Shown: positions 11,206-23,732 of the stretch, one piece after another
How the letters are laid out: each line of letters starts with the position of its first letter
How positions within the stretch are numbered: position 1 is the stretch's first letter
Assembly: GCA_002633005.1 (NCBI GenBank)
Contig: NMRA01000136.1
Coordinates: 646,944 to 710,943, forward strand
Reading direction: 5' to 3'
Origin: Phoronis australis
Taxonomy: Eukaryota; Phoronida; Phoronidae
DNA: 64,000 bases
The notes under the pieces: generated by a model
What the model saw: only the letters and a program-made list of their open reading frames with translations
The model's database searches: none
Told to the model about the DNA's origin: nothing
Translations under genes and position numbers: made by a program

Positions 11206-14200
11206 TACCTTGGAAATGGTGTGGCATGTATTGTCCATGAAGTGAGCGCGACATTTTTGTGCCGGTGTTCACGACGCAGTGTTGCATCTGCACTACGGCA
11301 TATAATATCGCACTCGGCGAACGGTTTTCGCCCAGGAGACAACATGGGTCGAGTGCAACAATATATGTTACAACAGAGGGAGCTCGCTTTCCATGGCTCC
11401 CTTGTGGAGTGTGTACTTCGGACCCTTGTGAAGTAATGGATGGGATAGTGAAACAGACGGGTTACGTGTCTAGTTAAAACAGATGACGGTGTCCTACTCG
11501 ACAAGACCGGGACGGTGATTTGTATGCAGCCGAGGTGACTTCACCATGTTTATGTGACCTTTTAAGCAATTAGGCATCATCAGGCGGAGCTTTGAGTGTG
11601 GCCGAGATGTGGCGCTATTTACGTGAAGTGCGGTATATTTCAAGTGAGATCATTAAATCGACTTAATTGTATTACAATTGATTTCGATGTTTTTCTTTAG
11701 CGACGATGTCGACGACGAGTTTTTATATAATTTAAGAGGATTATTTTCCTGCAACAGCTGACGACGAAAAGTTCACAAAAATAAATTGGGTAAAAATTGA
11801 TTAACTGCAATATATAAACATGTATTAGTTAAAGATAAATGAGTTAAATAAAAAAGTAAACCTATGTAAAATACAAGCAATGCATAAACTTTTCAAAAAC
11901 AAATCCTCTAAAAATTAAAAATCAAAGAGTGTTTGGACACAAAATGAAAACCCAACTAAAAGGGAGATTACATGGTTAGGATTACAGGAAAAATGTATGC
12001 GCTAACCACATGAAATTTTCATGCCAAATTTACAGCAATGAGTATCAATAACAAAATGTAAAATACTCATCCAAAATAGTCATTCCAAAACCTATTTAAC
12101 TGAAATACATAGAACAAAATACGCTGAGACTACACTTACTAGACAAACACACGCACGCATACAGATGAATTGATGTTTGGCCACTAGTAGACGGAACCTT
12201 CAGCAACTGATTCACATCTCTAAGGTTTGAAAAATACATAAAATATCACTGAGACGTAAAAACTAAGGTAACTTGGAAAACGTTTGTTGACAAGGGTCTG
12301 GGTCACAGACATTATTTTGGGGAGTGTTTTCTGTTAAAATTTTTGTGTCTGGAAATGTCCAGCTAGACTTTAAAACTTAATGTTGGAGTCTAAATTTCCG
12401 CTCGGTAGTCAAGGCAACAGGCTTAACTCAAAAGCTTTTATAGCGAATATCAGCTCCTTGCAGCAAACAGGTTACAGGGACAGTTTTCTTTAATATAATA
12501 CGACTACAAGAGCTCATCAAAGAAATGTTCAATTCTGGATAGTGTATTTTTCCAATCTCGTGCCGTGGTAATTACAACAGCCCGACCATAGAACTGAGTT
12601 GTGATTTCGGTCTCCCAGTGTGCGCCGGTTGCTTTCCTGAATGTTTCTCGCTTACCAATGAATGCATTAGATCTGCTTTTAGGGTAAAAACCAGTGAAAT
12701 AAGTCTTGGTCTTACTATTGTATCCGTTTGCTAAACATGAACATCGTGGTATTTATAGACCTATTTCACGCGACGGACATGAAAATCCAAAGCGAGGCTC
12801 ACTGCTATAAACAACGCGGAGGTTGATATTGCGCAAGTGGCCGGTCTTTCGAGTCCAACCTGGAAATTAAATCTTAAATTAACCACAGAGACGAAGAAAA
12901 GTACATTAGAGAACAAGTCAATGCACCAAAGATTTGTCTGACGAATGGGCATAACTTTTTTTTCGGAAAACTAGATTCAAAACATGAAAAGTAAATATGA
13001 CCATACTGTGGTGATCGTAATGTTACGGATTAGGTATTATTCTGAATGCAGGGTAACGTTTCTTCATGTAAATTGTTGATAAAAAATGATTTCTAAGCGA
13101 ACCAGGTCTTCTGTTTGTATTGATGACGACTTGAAGAAATACATTCGACAGTGGTGGCTCATCGCATTTTGCCGTCATGTGCAATTAGTGACATCTGGTT
13201 TAATTTGTTGATCAAGAATATTAACATCAAGTCTAGCCTAGGTCCTGGTGAGGTAGGGACTACCGGGACTAACAATTAATTTGCCATTGATCTGAAAGAA
13301 TAACTGATGTTATTAAATATATTTTTATTTTAAAAAAACCAGGCTCGTAACTGAAAATAAAAATTATTTGACAATTTTTAAATTTTGAAAAATAAATAAA
13401 AACGACCACATCCCCAGAACTCGCTTTCGCATTATATCCAGGTTCTCATTCACTCCCTTAAACACATTCACAAGTATATGTTATTATTTGACCATCAATT
13501 CTGCTTTCTTGGTTTTAATAATTCTTACGTCTATTTAATGTGTTAGGTTTGAAATATCAATCTAGACCAAGTTGAATTTTAAAATTAAAATACCTAGTTC
13601 GTTCGTCCAAAGCATAATTACCTCGTTTTTGAGTTCAATTCCAGTTAACTGGACAGAGCAAGCATAGTTATCATGTTTCTTCAGGGGCCTAGTTCAACCG
13701 AGGAAAAGGTGCCTGTGCCTTCTGAGAGGGGAACTTTTTCTCCGAGTGACGGGAAAAATCTACCTCCCGGGCATCATCGTCCTGTTGGAAGCTCTCATAA
13801 GCTCTGTCTAAAGTAGCAATTTGTGCTCTTTGAAATTGATACCTGTGTAGTTAGAGGTGATTTGAACTTTGGAGAGAACTTTTTAGGCCTTGTGGGGGTA
13901 TTTCGGAGGATTTTTCAATATTTTAGGCCCCAAAATCGAGGGATTGAGGGCCCTGTCCTTTTTTGGAAAGAAAAAGGCATCATTTCTCAACCCGTAGTCA
14001 TGAAAACAGAGCCTGGCTGGCCGAAGATTCTCCGGTCGTTGCTATGATGCTCGGCAACCGAGATGCGACAAAATATGACTTTTCGAAAACATTTATAAAT
14101 TTTACACGGGCATATTTTCCTTCGGCGCGGCGTATGGCAACGACCCAACGCTTCCGAATGTCAACGTCCTAAGGAATTGTAAAACAGACAGTTGAGTGTC

Positions 14201-15000
14201 CGTATTTTTCTAGCCGTCCGAGCAACGAGGAATTTAACCAGTATGCTGATAAGCCAGCAGAACTATTGTAGCGAGCCTCGTTTTGGAACGCGCCTCCTGT
14301 TGGCGTGAATTATGCCTAAAGGGGAAAAATCACTTACATGAGTCCCGGATTTTGATAAACAGTTTGATGACAGTTATTCAGTTGAAACATCAGGGTTTCT
14401 CAAAATGCGGACACCTCAACGAAACTATTGCCGTAACACGGTACCTAGTAAAAAGTGGATTTCAACTGAATGCACACGTTCATTTTGTTTTTGGTGCTAA
14501 ACCAGGCTCAAACAAGCCGATTTCGTCGCACTATCAAAGTTTATTTATAAGATTCCGAATAGCCACAACTGCTCATAAAGTAAGTCATAGCAAAAATGTA
14601 GAAAAAGCATAAAACATGGTGCGAGAAAAGCTTATCACTGTACTTACTGGTATTATTCTAAAACCTGGGTTTTATTACAATAGAACACTTTATAACTGAC
14701 AGATAGAAAACTAAGTATGCGACAGAAATGGCAAGATCATTTATTGTTCCTTACTCCAACGTCAGTATATTTCCGCCACATCCTGGAAATCACTTGTTCA
14801 TTAACAAGCTAGTAAGATAAGAAGCCACCTGCAATGCAAACGAGTCATCTAAACTTTGTAACAAAAGGTAGAGATTTGGAATCATAAAAACGATTGTGAT
14901 TAACCAAATCCTGATGTTGGATTTCAGACATTCTGTAAAGCTTATGGAAATCAATCAGTTAAATACATTAAAAATACTCCTCCACTGGTAACATTGCATT
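11206..15000. other. No gene recognised
   Basis: About 3.8 kb, strongly AT-rich from 11750 to 13600. ORFs of up to 115 codons at 11157-11504 (minus), 13823-14172 and 14283-14612 have no recognisable domain and no consistent splice structure. Probably decayed repeats. Confidence 0.4.
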
Positions 15001-15060
15001 TTAGCTCTACCAGCATAGCATTGGACTGCAACTGCTGAGGTCGTGGATTTCAATTGCATG
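15001..15060 (+). repeat. tRNA-derived SINE fragment
   Basis: TAGCTCTACCAGCATAGCAT then TGGACTGCAACTGCTGAGG then a decayed B box (GTGGATTTCAATTGC). CTGAGGTCGTGG is also present in the copy at 35784-35847. Confidence 0.45.
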
Positions 15061-16303
15061 TTGAACGTAATTTCAAACACAAACATTGCCCTGGATTACG
15101 TCATATTGGTCTTCAGTAAGTTGGAATTATGTCTCTTACGATTTCTTAATTTGAGAATCTAGAGACAATATAACATTGCAACTTTGTCTTAAAGCACAAT
15201 ACTTCATTTAGAGATGAGAATTATACAGTCACAGTTCTATTTCTGCAAAGCAAGCTTTATTTTATTGACAACATGATATTGCAACTGTTTACATTGACTT
15301 AAGGTTAAAGCTAACGTTACATTAGCTTATGATATCTTAATTTTTATTATACTCTTTGAGTATTCACTGAATATGACAATGTGTCTTAAGGTTATGCAGG
15401 CCTTTATCAAAAAGGCTGTATACTTGGCCATATGTCTAAAAATCAAGGAAATTAACTCTGCCAGTAAAAGTCGATATAAAAGCTCATGATGGAATCTCGA
15501 AAATGCCGGTACAGCGCGCTCCCCAAGTTTTGATATATTTTGACCAGAATCAAACAATTCTAACTGTTTGAAAACATCAAAAAGTCTTACTTTTTTAAAA
15601 CCTCTCTTGCAAAAGCGGAATCGTGTTTTGAAGAATTAGATATGATGTTCCAAAGTTGGCCAAATATGGAATTTTCAAGGTTCCCACATAATCCTAACCA
15701 ATGCCTAAAACAAAATGGTAAATACTTGTACATCACAGATATCTAATACAATACAGAAGTCAATGATGAAATTGCTAACGAGTCATATATAGCATTTCCA
15801 ATGTCTATGGATCATAGTAAGCAAGAACACCACACATAAAACAGCCTATAAAACAATACCAAAAAGCCATCTAAATGTACATGTACAAATAAAACCTTTA
15901 AAATACAATCATGTTGCTGCCACGCAGTAGCATAGCCAATGATTATCACCACCTAGCTACCACTACCTCCAATAGCTACAACTATGATGGAAGTAGCGTG
16001 CAAATATCATACAAAAGAGCTGATGCTCTGCCATGCTACGACCAAAAATTTCATGAAGTTAGTTAAAATATCCGTAAAGGACTGCATCCCAACTGTACCC
16101 AAAATTACAGGGGAGGAAATTGTTGAGACAGCCAGTAAATGGTTTCGACACACTTACCCCATCAAGAGATTACAGTTTAAAGGCTTCCAAAAAGACCTAT
16201 TGTTAATGTGACGGAGAAAACGAGGTGGATCTACACTATGAAATAGGTAACAACTAGGTGTAAAAGTCCACCACGAAACAACATCATTTTAGGGATAAGT
16301 AGA
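15061..16303. other. 3' flank of the minus-strand gene, nothing recognised
   Basis: AT-rich. The ORF at 15984-16211 (LVKISVKDCIPTVPKITGEE) has no match I recognise. The first few hundred bases left of 16304 could be the 3' UTR of the minus-strand gene. Confidence 0.35.
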
Positions 16304-16599
16304 CTAAATTGTATCACTTGTGTCATAACTGTGAAGTCTAGATTTACGCAGCTCATTTATCACATTGACGGTGTAAGATTCGGAGAACGTTCCCTTCTTG
16401 AAGTACTTGAGCAGTAAATCTCTGAGAGGGTCACTCAAGGTGGGTCTGGCAACTCTTCCATCTGCATTGTCCCTGAGGCTTCTGGACAATGGCTGGGATG
16501 CGATTTGGCGACTGATGTCTTCAACCCCAACATCACCACAAGCAGCGGCCTGTGACGTGGACGGTTCTTGAACAGGAGCGTCGATGACTTCATGATTGA
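16304..16599 (-). CDS. Last exon of an unidentified minus-strand gene
   Basis: On the minus strand an acceptor (CTTTACAG, 16607 down to 16600) opens into 98 codons ending in TAG at 16304-16306. The reading is VNHEVIDAPVQEPSTSQAA, then a middle segment, then PTLSDPLRDLLLKYFKKGTF and LRKSRLHSYDTSDTI as the C terminus. The first two bases complete a Val codon with the single G left over from the exon at 23602-23732. I do not recognise the protein. It could be a host gene or part of a domesticated or old transposon. The N-terminal part looks disordered and the C-terminal 45 residues look helical and charged. No upstream exon beyond 23732 was identified. Confidence 0.45.
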
Positions 16600-16698
16600 C
16601 TGTAAAGAAGAAGTTAGGAAATTATTAACGTTGACACAGATGTCCACCTATTTCTGCTCAGAAGGTACAGCTTAAAAACTCGATGAAAATGTTTACAA

Positions 16699-16950
16699 GA
16701 GAAACGCAGAGCACTTAAAAGCGCCGACGACTGAAACAGTGGACAGGTGCTTTTTCTGAGTCACGGAAATGGCGCGAAAAACGCTCAATCCGTCTGAAAT
16801 GAGAAGGGCACTGCCAATTTCATAATAAAATCTTGTTTGCCCAATTTCATGAAAGATGTCAAGGGCCTCTGAAGATACAGAAGCAAAGGTTGGGGGTATG
16901 AGGTAGTTAGAGCCATCCAGAAGGTCATGGGCACTTCTATCAACCCAGAC
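16699..16950 (-). repeat. Minus-strand fragment of the HINE-like modular repeat
   Basis: GAGAAACGCAGAGCACTTAA followed by AAGCGCC is a decayed reverse complement of the family 3' end. The typical module text follows in reverse (CACTGCCAATTTCATAATAA, CCAATTTCATGAAAG). Confidence 0.55.
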
Positions 16951-18062
16951 GCAAAAAAGCGAAGACTAGAAAGACAAGCAGTGCTGTCACGTTTTACGCG
17001 CAACGGCAAGGTGGCCAAATCAAAGAAGTGCTTAAAAAGGAAAGTAAAGATGACAACTTCAAGCTTGAACAAGCAGCACAGGAAAAACATGAGGAAACTG
17101 ATTCAGCATCTGAGTCGTCTCTTGGTAAGAAAAACGCAAACATCTAACGAGAACGACCTGCCAGTGGTGTTGCTATGTACTTACAGATTTTCTGTCAAAC
17201 ATTTGAGAAGTAAGTGTGCAACTGATGGCAAAGAACTTAAAACCATTTAATCACTTTACTGGATTCAACTCTCAAGCAAACACTTTTTCAATTTAAGGTT
17301 ATATCCAACCTTATTAAGTGGCCTCCATTCTAAATCGTATATCAAAAAACTAAGCTTTTTCAATTAGTAAAAGTATATATTTTCTGAATGAACAAACATA
17401 AGGAAATATAAATATACTTTTTGTGTTTATGTTCCATTATTATTTTTACAAAAGGTACATTCATAGCAAAATAACCCGTCGGTCGACTTTAATGAAACCT
17501 TTTTTAAATAAAAACTTCCCCGATTACCTCAAAAAGTCTGTTAGGAATTTTCGATTATTCTGTTCGTTTGATCTCTGTGACAAATCAACTCGCAAAACGT
17601 AACATATTTTTGTAAAAAATTCACTCGTATTCGTCCTTGTCATATTACGTAAAAACTAGGCCTTTATACTAAAAATCCTAAAAGCGTTTTTGAGATTGAT
17701 GACTAAATATTAAGTTTGGAAAGTTTCCAGCCGTTTTCGAGAACTAGTGTTCCTAGGTTCAAATAAAGTCGATTTGCCGAAGCCGAGAAAAAGTCGATTA
17801 AACTGGGACGAGCGAAATCTCAAAGTCTTCCGTTCATTATTCTGTGAAAACTAGTTTTCGGTACACATAACCTATGCAATCCTTAACTATGTTAGCTATT
17901 TCAACGTTCACTGGCAATGTCAACTGATTTTGCAGTGCGTAACTTACTTAATTATCAATAAAACCTCAAATAGACGTATCCTTACCAGCCAATTTTTACT
18001 GTTGTTTACGACCTACTTTCTAAGTAGGTCGCACTTCATTGTTATACACATAGCCTGTACAG

Positions 18063-18156
18063 ACCCCCTGTGGTGCACCGCCTATAGACCATGGGCGGCT
18101 TAGCACTGAAAAAAGTGGGGAGCTGTAGCCCCCAGCCCCCTATGGTGCGCCGCCCA
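18063..18156. repeat. GC-rich foldback repeat inserted in the left arm
   Basis: GGTGCACCGCCTATAGACCA and GGGCGGCTTAGCACTGAAAA run into GGGGAGCTGTAGCCCCCAGC and GGTGCGCCGCCC. It can fold by GGGCGGC/GCCGCCC and by the inner G/C run. The same text is at 43699-43843. The matching place in the right arm (about 22425-22445) lacks it. Confidence 0.8.
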
Positions 18157-19109
18157 AAACTAAGCAAGAAATGAATAACAAAAATCGAATCGGTGGTTAA
18201 AGTATGTCGTTAGCATGAGATCGAAACATCAAAATGTCAACTTATTAATTGAATTAAGGAATTAGGGTGAGGATTTATCTCTTTTCACAACTTTCTGCGT
18301 TCATGACCACAGAATCCTGAGGCAACTCGTAGCATTCGTTTTCAACTCCAACGGTCGTATGCATGTAGACGCACAACTCCCTTAGGATCAAAACAATGTT
18401 TTGGCTTTGTTTTCCCGGATAGGTACACCTTGTTGGCTCAATGTTATGGCGACTGGCGGGAGATTCGATTTGATTGAAAGCCCTTTAACCTTTGACCATA
18501 GATAAGTACTAAACAAACATCCACGCGGTTGTGCGGTTCCAAGGTGGTTCTGCTAAATCTTTTTTCTCGCTACGCGGTATATATTTTGTATTTGAAGTTC
18601 CCCGAGAATGAAGATAAGGTATTTTGCTAGACACATGTGAAATATTGTAAAAGTGGCCAATTTTTTGTGAATAAGGTTGGAGATATCCTTAATATACCAA
18701 ATATAGATAACAAATCGACCATTTATTGGGATAGTGCCCTTGCTAGGTCCACAGTTATTGACACTGAAAAGCTCTTCGAGGAAGGACTCTCCAAGACCCC
18801 TGAACAAGTGGATGAGGAAAATTATGTGGCTAGTGTAACTAGGCCATTAGCTCACAAACTGCCAGTTCAGGATGAATTTTAATGGTTTAGATGAAATTGA
18901 GAAAGGGATTGTCAAACAATGTGATGTGGTTTGGTTTTAAACAACGTGAGACAAGACTTTTTGGAATTGTCAAAAGAACATTACAATTATTGATGCCATC
19001 GGGTTACAAAAACAGATTACCAGTTTTTTGCAAAACCATAAATCACACACATGACAGGTGTTTCTCAGTTGTGCTAGTGAGACAAGTGTAGTAAGTTACA
19101 TAATATCTG

Positions 19110-20000
19110 CAGCAAGAGCGCAGAAATGCACTGGAAAACGTCATTGCCACAGGAATATCGTTTTAGGGACCTTGTAAACCCAATTCAAATCACGCTAGCC
19201 GATGCTGTCTATCAAGTTCACAAACACCCTGCAAAGGAATCAGGAGCTACAGCTATGGTTGCAACAATACAAATCACCACTAGGGGATGCGATAGTTGTA
19301 AGACTCATCTCAAAATCAACGTCAGCCGTGGTCTTATCATCATGAACACAATTTCAATGATTCACTATGTTCCTTTGAGCAGTTTGGCGGATCAAGAGGC
19401 AGATGCTAAAAACAAACTCCAAAAAATAAAAATAGTCACTAGGAGGCGCAGAATACGTCGAATCCGTCCTAACATGAAAATATATAGTTGTCTATTTGCC
19501 AAATTTGAAAAAAATGTCGATGAGCTCTAAAGATGCATAGGCAAACATAAAAATAAAGTTACCACTAGGGGGCACAGCTGTAGTTGGATTGGTCTGTGGA
19601 ACATCGTAACTGGTTACCATCTCAATAGGAAATATCTGTCAAATTTCACAAAGACCCTCCAAAGAGTTATGGAGATACATGTACTGCCACTTGAGGTCGC
19701 CAGAGAAGTCGAACTCGTCTGAAAACCAGTCTTCTTAACAGGAACACATCTGCCAATTTGCATAATGATCCCATGAGCAGCTTGGCGGATAGAGCGATGG
19801 ACGTCAAAAACACAACAAAGAATTCTAAAATTGCCACCAGGTGGCGTACAATATGTCGAATCCGTCCAAAAACAGGAAGACAACATCGTCTCTTTAATAG
19901 AAACCTATTTCCTAAATTTCATAAAAATCGACAAGGAGCTCTAAAGTTACAGCTCACAAAAATGATCACTGGAGAACGGTAAGCAGACACAAAGTGTCAG
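19110..20000 (-). repeat. Minus-strand copy of the HINE-like modular repeat in the loop
   Basis: Modules recur in reverse orientation: CACTAGGAGGCGCAGAATAC, CACTAGGGGGCACAGC and CCACCAGGTGGCGTACAATA, each followed by a TCGAATCCGTCC-like phrase. These are the reverse complement of the GGATTCGAC...GCCTCCTAGTGG phrases at 51-52 kb. ORFs here (19126-19530, 19758-19982) are repeat-derived. Confidence 0.65.
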
Positions 20001-20322
20001 ATAACTGTGGGGGGAAGGAACTGGCCCTTTGGCCATCCTCCTCAACACTTCATCCTGGTAGGCTGAGTAAGCAAGCCCTTCTATCAACCCAGAAATTGCC
20101 ACTGCTTTGTAAGCTATGTCAAAAGCAAAAGGTCATTTAAAGGAGAATGCCACCTGATTTAATTAGTCGTTTTTACCGTCTTAATCAGTCCATTTCCACA
20201 TCTTCTCGTTAACTGTCGATCTTACCTCGTCGAGAGGTGTCGCGTTAAATTGTTAGGAAGATGAACAAACAACGCAGCGACGTTAGTGGTTCTTCTGCAC
20301 AGTGAGTGCCACTATGGTGTAG

Positions 20323-20525
20323 TATATCGTTCCCGCTTGTTCGAACTATGAAACCGCCATGAAAGCGGGTATACCGTTTTTTCGATTTCCTCGAAAGCTC
20401 TAAATGTTTCGGAAGTGGCTCGCAGCAGTGACGAAGGAAAAGTACGCCGTTAATACCAAGTATGAAGCGGTGAAACATCTCCGTTCTGTGTCTGTGGCCG
20501 GCATTTCGTCGACAAGAAGGGTTTT
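20323..20525 (+). pseudogene. THAP zinc-finger domain fragment (transposase-like), disrupted
   Basis: In frame from 20323 the sequence reads YIVPACSNYETAMKAGIPFF, RFPRKL, stop, then MFRKWLAAV. After a frame change it reads PFCVCGRHFVDKKGFTSG. THAP domains have the C2CH order C-x(2-4)-C ... W ... C-x2-H-F with a FxFP-like block; the second Cys, FFRFP, KWL and C-x-C-x-x-HF-like parts are visible. The first zinc Cys position is Tyr and is preceded by a stop. One internal stop and one frameshift make it non-functional as it stands. Confidence 0.6.
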
Positions 20526-23074
20526 ACTTCTGGAATTTCGTGGCAGCAAACGCAAGCGTCAATCGTTTCCACTATCGTGCAGTTTGCGCACTGACACCAT
20601 GACAAGTCATTCAAACGGTTTTCGGAACTATCCATATGTTCCGTTGCGTGCGGCACGTTCACTGCGCCTCTCAAGTATTTCTTGATCAGTGTATTCCGGT
20701 TCGAAAAAATAGCTTGAGAAACCTAACGTTCCACCTGTGAAGTCTTCGTCGGATGAGTACCATGTTGACATTTATTCCTGTGCGTTTTGTTTAAAAATGA
20801 ATTATTCTCACTTTAACAAGCAATGCTTTTATATAAAACTGAAACAAAGAGTCTCATTAGATACAATTTGTAATGACTTTGGAGTGTTTGTGCGTGCAAA
20901 AAGTTTTGAGAACCCAGCAATGAATAAGTCACTGCGTTACAATGAGACTAAATGACCGGGCACCAAGGCCGTGTGAGCGCATGCTAATTTAGTGTTTGCT
21001 GACAGAAAGTTGTTGTGAAACAATAACTCGATTTTATATGGCATGATCAGATGTTAGTGGAATATTTGTTCAGATGTAGTACATTATTCGAATGAATCAT
21101 TGTTATTGTACAACTTTTGCCCTGACAATTCTGTGTAAAGGTAACCTCATGACTTCGCGGCCCCCAACGAGTAAGTAGATTTGGAGTTCCGCGGCTAATT
21201 CATCAAAATAATCACGTGCACATTATTTCTTTGGCTCACTAGTATAGTCTTTTTGTGGCGAGAAGTTTAGTTTCCAATTTTGGTATATGTTCGTGACGTC
21301 TTCGGTCCGGCAGCGACGCCGGCCTGCGGGATCCGGGTTCCGAGCCACTGGCCATGATAACGAGCGCTTCGTGTATTTAGAACTGAAAAAATCGCAAATC
21401 TAAACTTACAACACGCATCAATGTTCTCTTGTCTGTATTTCACGGAAGAATAATTCGATTTTATCACTGAAAAGACCCCAAATTCCAGCGACCGAATTTG
21501 GTAAATTGGTCTACCGAACTTCGTAGGTTACAGTACGTTCAAATACCTACAAATCCGTAACAGCGAAATTAAGCAACACGTTTGTTCAAGAATTCGATGT
21601 ATTTTTAAGGTTTTACATTAAATTTTCATGGTTTATTGGTGTAAAACGATGAATTCAAGCGATAAACTGACACCAGTAATCGTGTTGTGAACTGCTGATC
21701 AGACTGCGTTCGAAATTGTGACGTCATTGGTTAATTGCAACACCGCCTTCTACCGTCAGGTGTCAGGTAAAAGAACTGAACTTGCTGTTATCAAGTGGAA
21801 CTACTCGATCTAAACTGATACAAAATTGTTTTTGGAAGGCATTATCCTTTAAGGATGTCTCATACATTATACACACAAATTGCCATTTTTACAACATTTC
21901 ACGCATGTTTAACAAAGTGTTTAATCTTCATTCTCGGGGAACTTCAAATACGAAATATATACTGGTATACTCTGTAGCGAGAAAAAAAATTAGCAGAATA
22001 ACAGCTTGGAGATTTGTTTACTATTTATCCGAGGTCAAAGGTTACAGGGATGTCAATAAAATCGAATCTCCCCCCAGGCAGAGCAGCTCGGTATATACGG
22101 TCTCAGTTCTTTCATTCACCGAGTCGCCAAAATATTGAGTCAATAAGGCGTAGATATGATAGAAAGATGCAGGAGAAAAAATGAAGACAAAACATAGTTT
22201 TGATCCTAAGAGAGCTGTGCGTCTGCATTCATACGGCCATTAAGAACAAATGCTCCAGGTCATCTCACGCCTCCGTGTCTATGCGTTCTTGAACACAGCA
22301 AGTTATCAAGATATAAATCCTCACCCAAATTTCTTAATTTTTTAAGTAATTTGACATTTTGCTGTTTCGATCTCAAGCTCACGACGTGCTTTAACCAGCG
22401 ACTCGAACTCTGTTATCCATTTTGTACAGGGTTCCATATCAGTCTCCCCTGCGTGACGTGTAAAACAATGAGCTGTTCACCTACTTTTAAGTAGGCCAAC
22501 AGTTGATCACACCTGTCGGACTGAAGAGGGTAACAAAGTTAACGTTTTCGCTGTAATTCAGCTAATTGGGCAATGCAAATTCAGTTGATATTGCGAGTGA
22601 ATGTTGAAATAGAGAACATGGTTAAGGCATGTATAGGTTATATTGACCGAAAACGAGTTTCCGCTGAATAATTAACATAAGACCTCGACATCTTCACGTG
22701 TCCCAACTTAATCGACTTTTCTCGGCTTCGACAAATCGACTCAATTTGAAATTAGGAACACAAGTTCTTGAAAAGGGCTCTATTGATTTCGCTACACTTT
22801 CCAAAGCTAATATTTACTCATCGATCTCAAAAACACTGTCAGAGTTTTCCTTACAAAGGCCTAGGTTTGCGTTATGTAACAAAGACGAATACGTGATATT
22901 TTCATAAAAAATACCGTACCTTATGTTTTGTGAGTTGATTTGTCACAGAAACCAAACTAGAGACTAATCGAAAATTCCTAACAGCGTTTTTGAGGTAACT
23001 GATGAAGTTTTCATTTAAAAAAGGTCTCGTTAAACTTGGAATTATTTAGCTATGAATGTACCTTGCAAAACAAC

Positions 23075-23335
23075 TCAACGCAGAACGCTAGCTGAAATGC
23101 GCCCGCGACAGCAACGCAAACAGTGAGCTTAGGAGTGCTTACACGTTTCAAAACTGGACACTCGGTGGCCCAGAATACGTCAAATCCATCACAAAATGGA
23201 TAGATGCTATCACTAACACAGCTGAAACTTGTTTACCACATTTCAGTAAAACGTGTCAAAGGACTCTGAAGATATATGATTCAAATTATGTCCCATCTAC
23301 AATCTCAAACGAGTGAATGGAGAGCTTGGCTACAG
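23075..23335 (-). repeat. Minus-strand fragment of the HINE-like modular repeat
   Basis: CAACTCAACGCAGAACGCTA and GCTGAAATGCGCCC are the reverse of the family 3' hairpin end. They are followed by GGTGGCCCAGAATACGTCAA, the usual module in reverse. It directly abuts the outer end of the right inverted arm. Confidence 0.6.
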
Positions 23336-23601
23336 CGGTAAAGGGCCAATGAAATGGGCGTGGCACGGGTTTCATGGGGCAGGGATAATTCCTGTATCTT
23401 TTTCTACCACGAGTACACCAGGGACTCCCTGGTAACACTTTAAAGTTTTATCGGTGTTTGTGACTCTGCTGCACTAATTCCTAGGTCCCAGGCTGGCCTC
23501 AGAGAAAGACTAATTGACAGCTGAAAAAACAAGCCTCTGAAAAAAGACCGACACGACGGAAGCTGCTGCAGTTAATTATAAACTTTAAATCAACAAGTTA
23601 C

Positions 23602-23732
23602 CTTCATTAATGCTGACCGCAATATCCTGTCCATCAAGAATTGACTTGGCATACTTTAACTTCAGTTTTTTCATCAAGTTCAGGTACTGGACTCTGAAGT
23701 TATCATGCTTCTTTTTGGATTTTTGTACTTTC
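23602..23732 (-). CDS. Internal exon of the same unidentified minus-strand gene
   Basis: On the minus strand the segment lies between an acceptor (TTTTAG) and a donor (GTAACTTG) and is open in one frame: KYKNPKRSMINFRVQYLNLM followed by KKLKLKYAKSILDGQDIAVS and INE. It leaves one G, which pairs with the two leading bases of the exon at 16304-16599 to form a codon. The peptide is basic and probably helical; the family is not recognised. The intron between the two exons would be 7,002 bp and holds the inverted-repeat element. Pairing of these exons is inferred from phase only. Confidence 0.4.

Larger units (their letters stand above)
17445..23072. mobile_element. Large inverted-repeat element, ~1.2-kb arms around a 3.2-kb loop with a broken THAP domain
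   Basis: The left arm (about 17445-18690) and right arm (about 21855-23072) are reverse complements along their length, with substitutions and indels. Examples: AAAGTCGATTTGCCGAAGCC against GGCTTCGACAAATCGACT, AAGGTACATTCATAG against CTATGAATGTACCTT, and GAAGTTCCCCGAGAATGAAG against CTTCATTCTCGGGGAACTTC. The loop holds a THAP-like fragment and a reverse modular repeat. THAP zinc fingers occur in P-element and THAP9-type transposases, so the structure could be a dead transposon with long TIRs or an inverted duplication. The arms' divergence says it is old. It sits in the presumed intron of the minus-strand gene. Confidence 0.75.
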
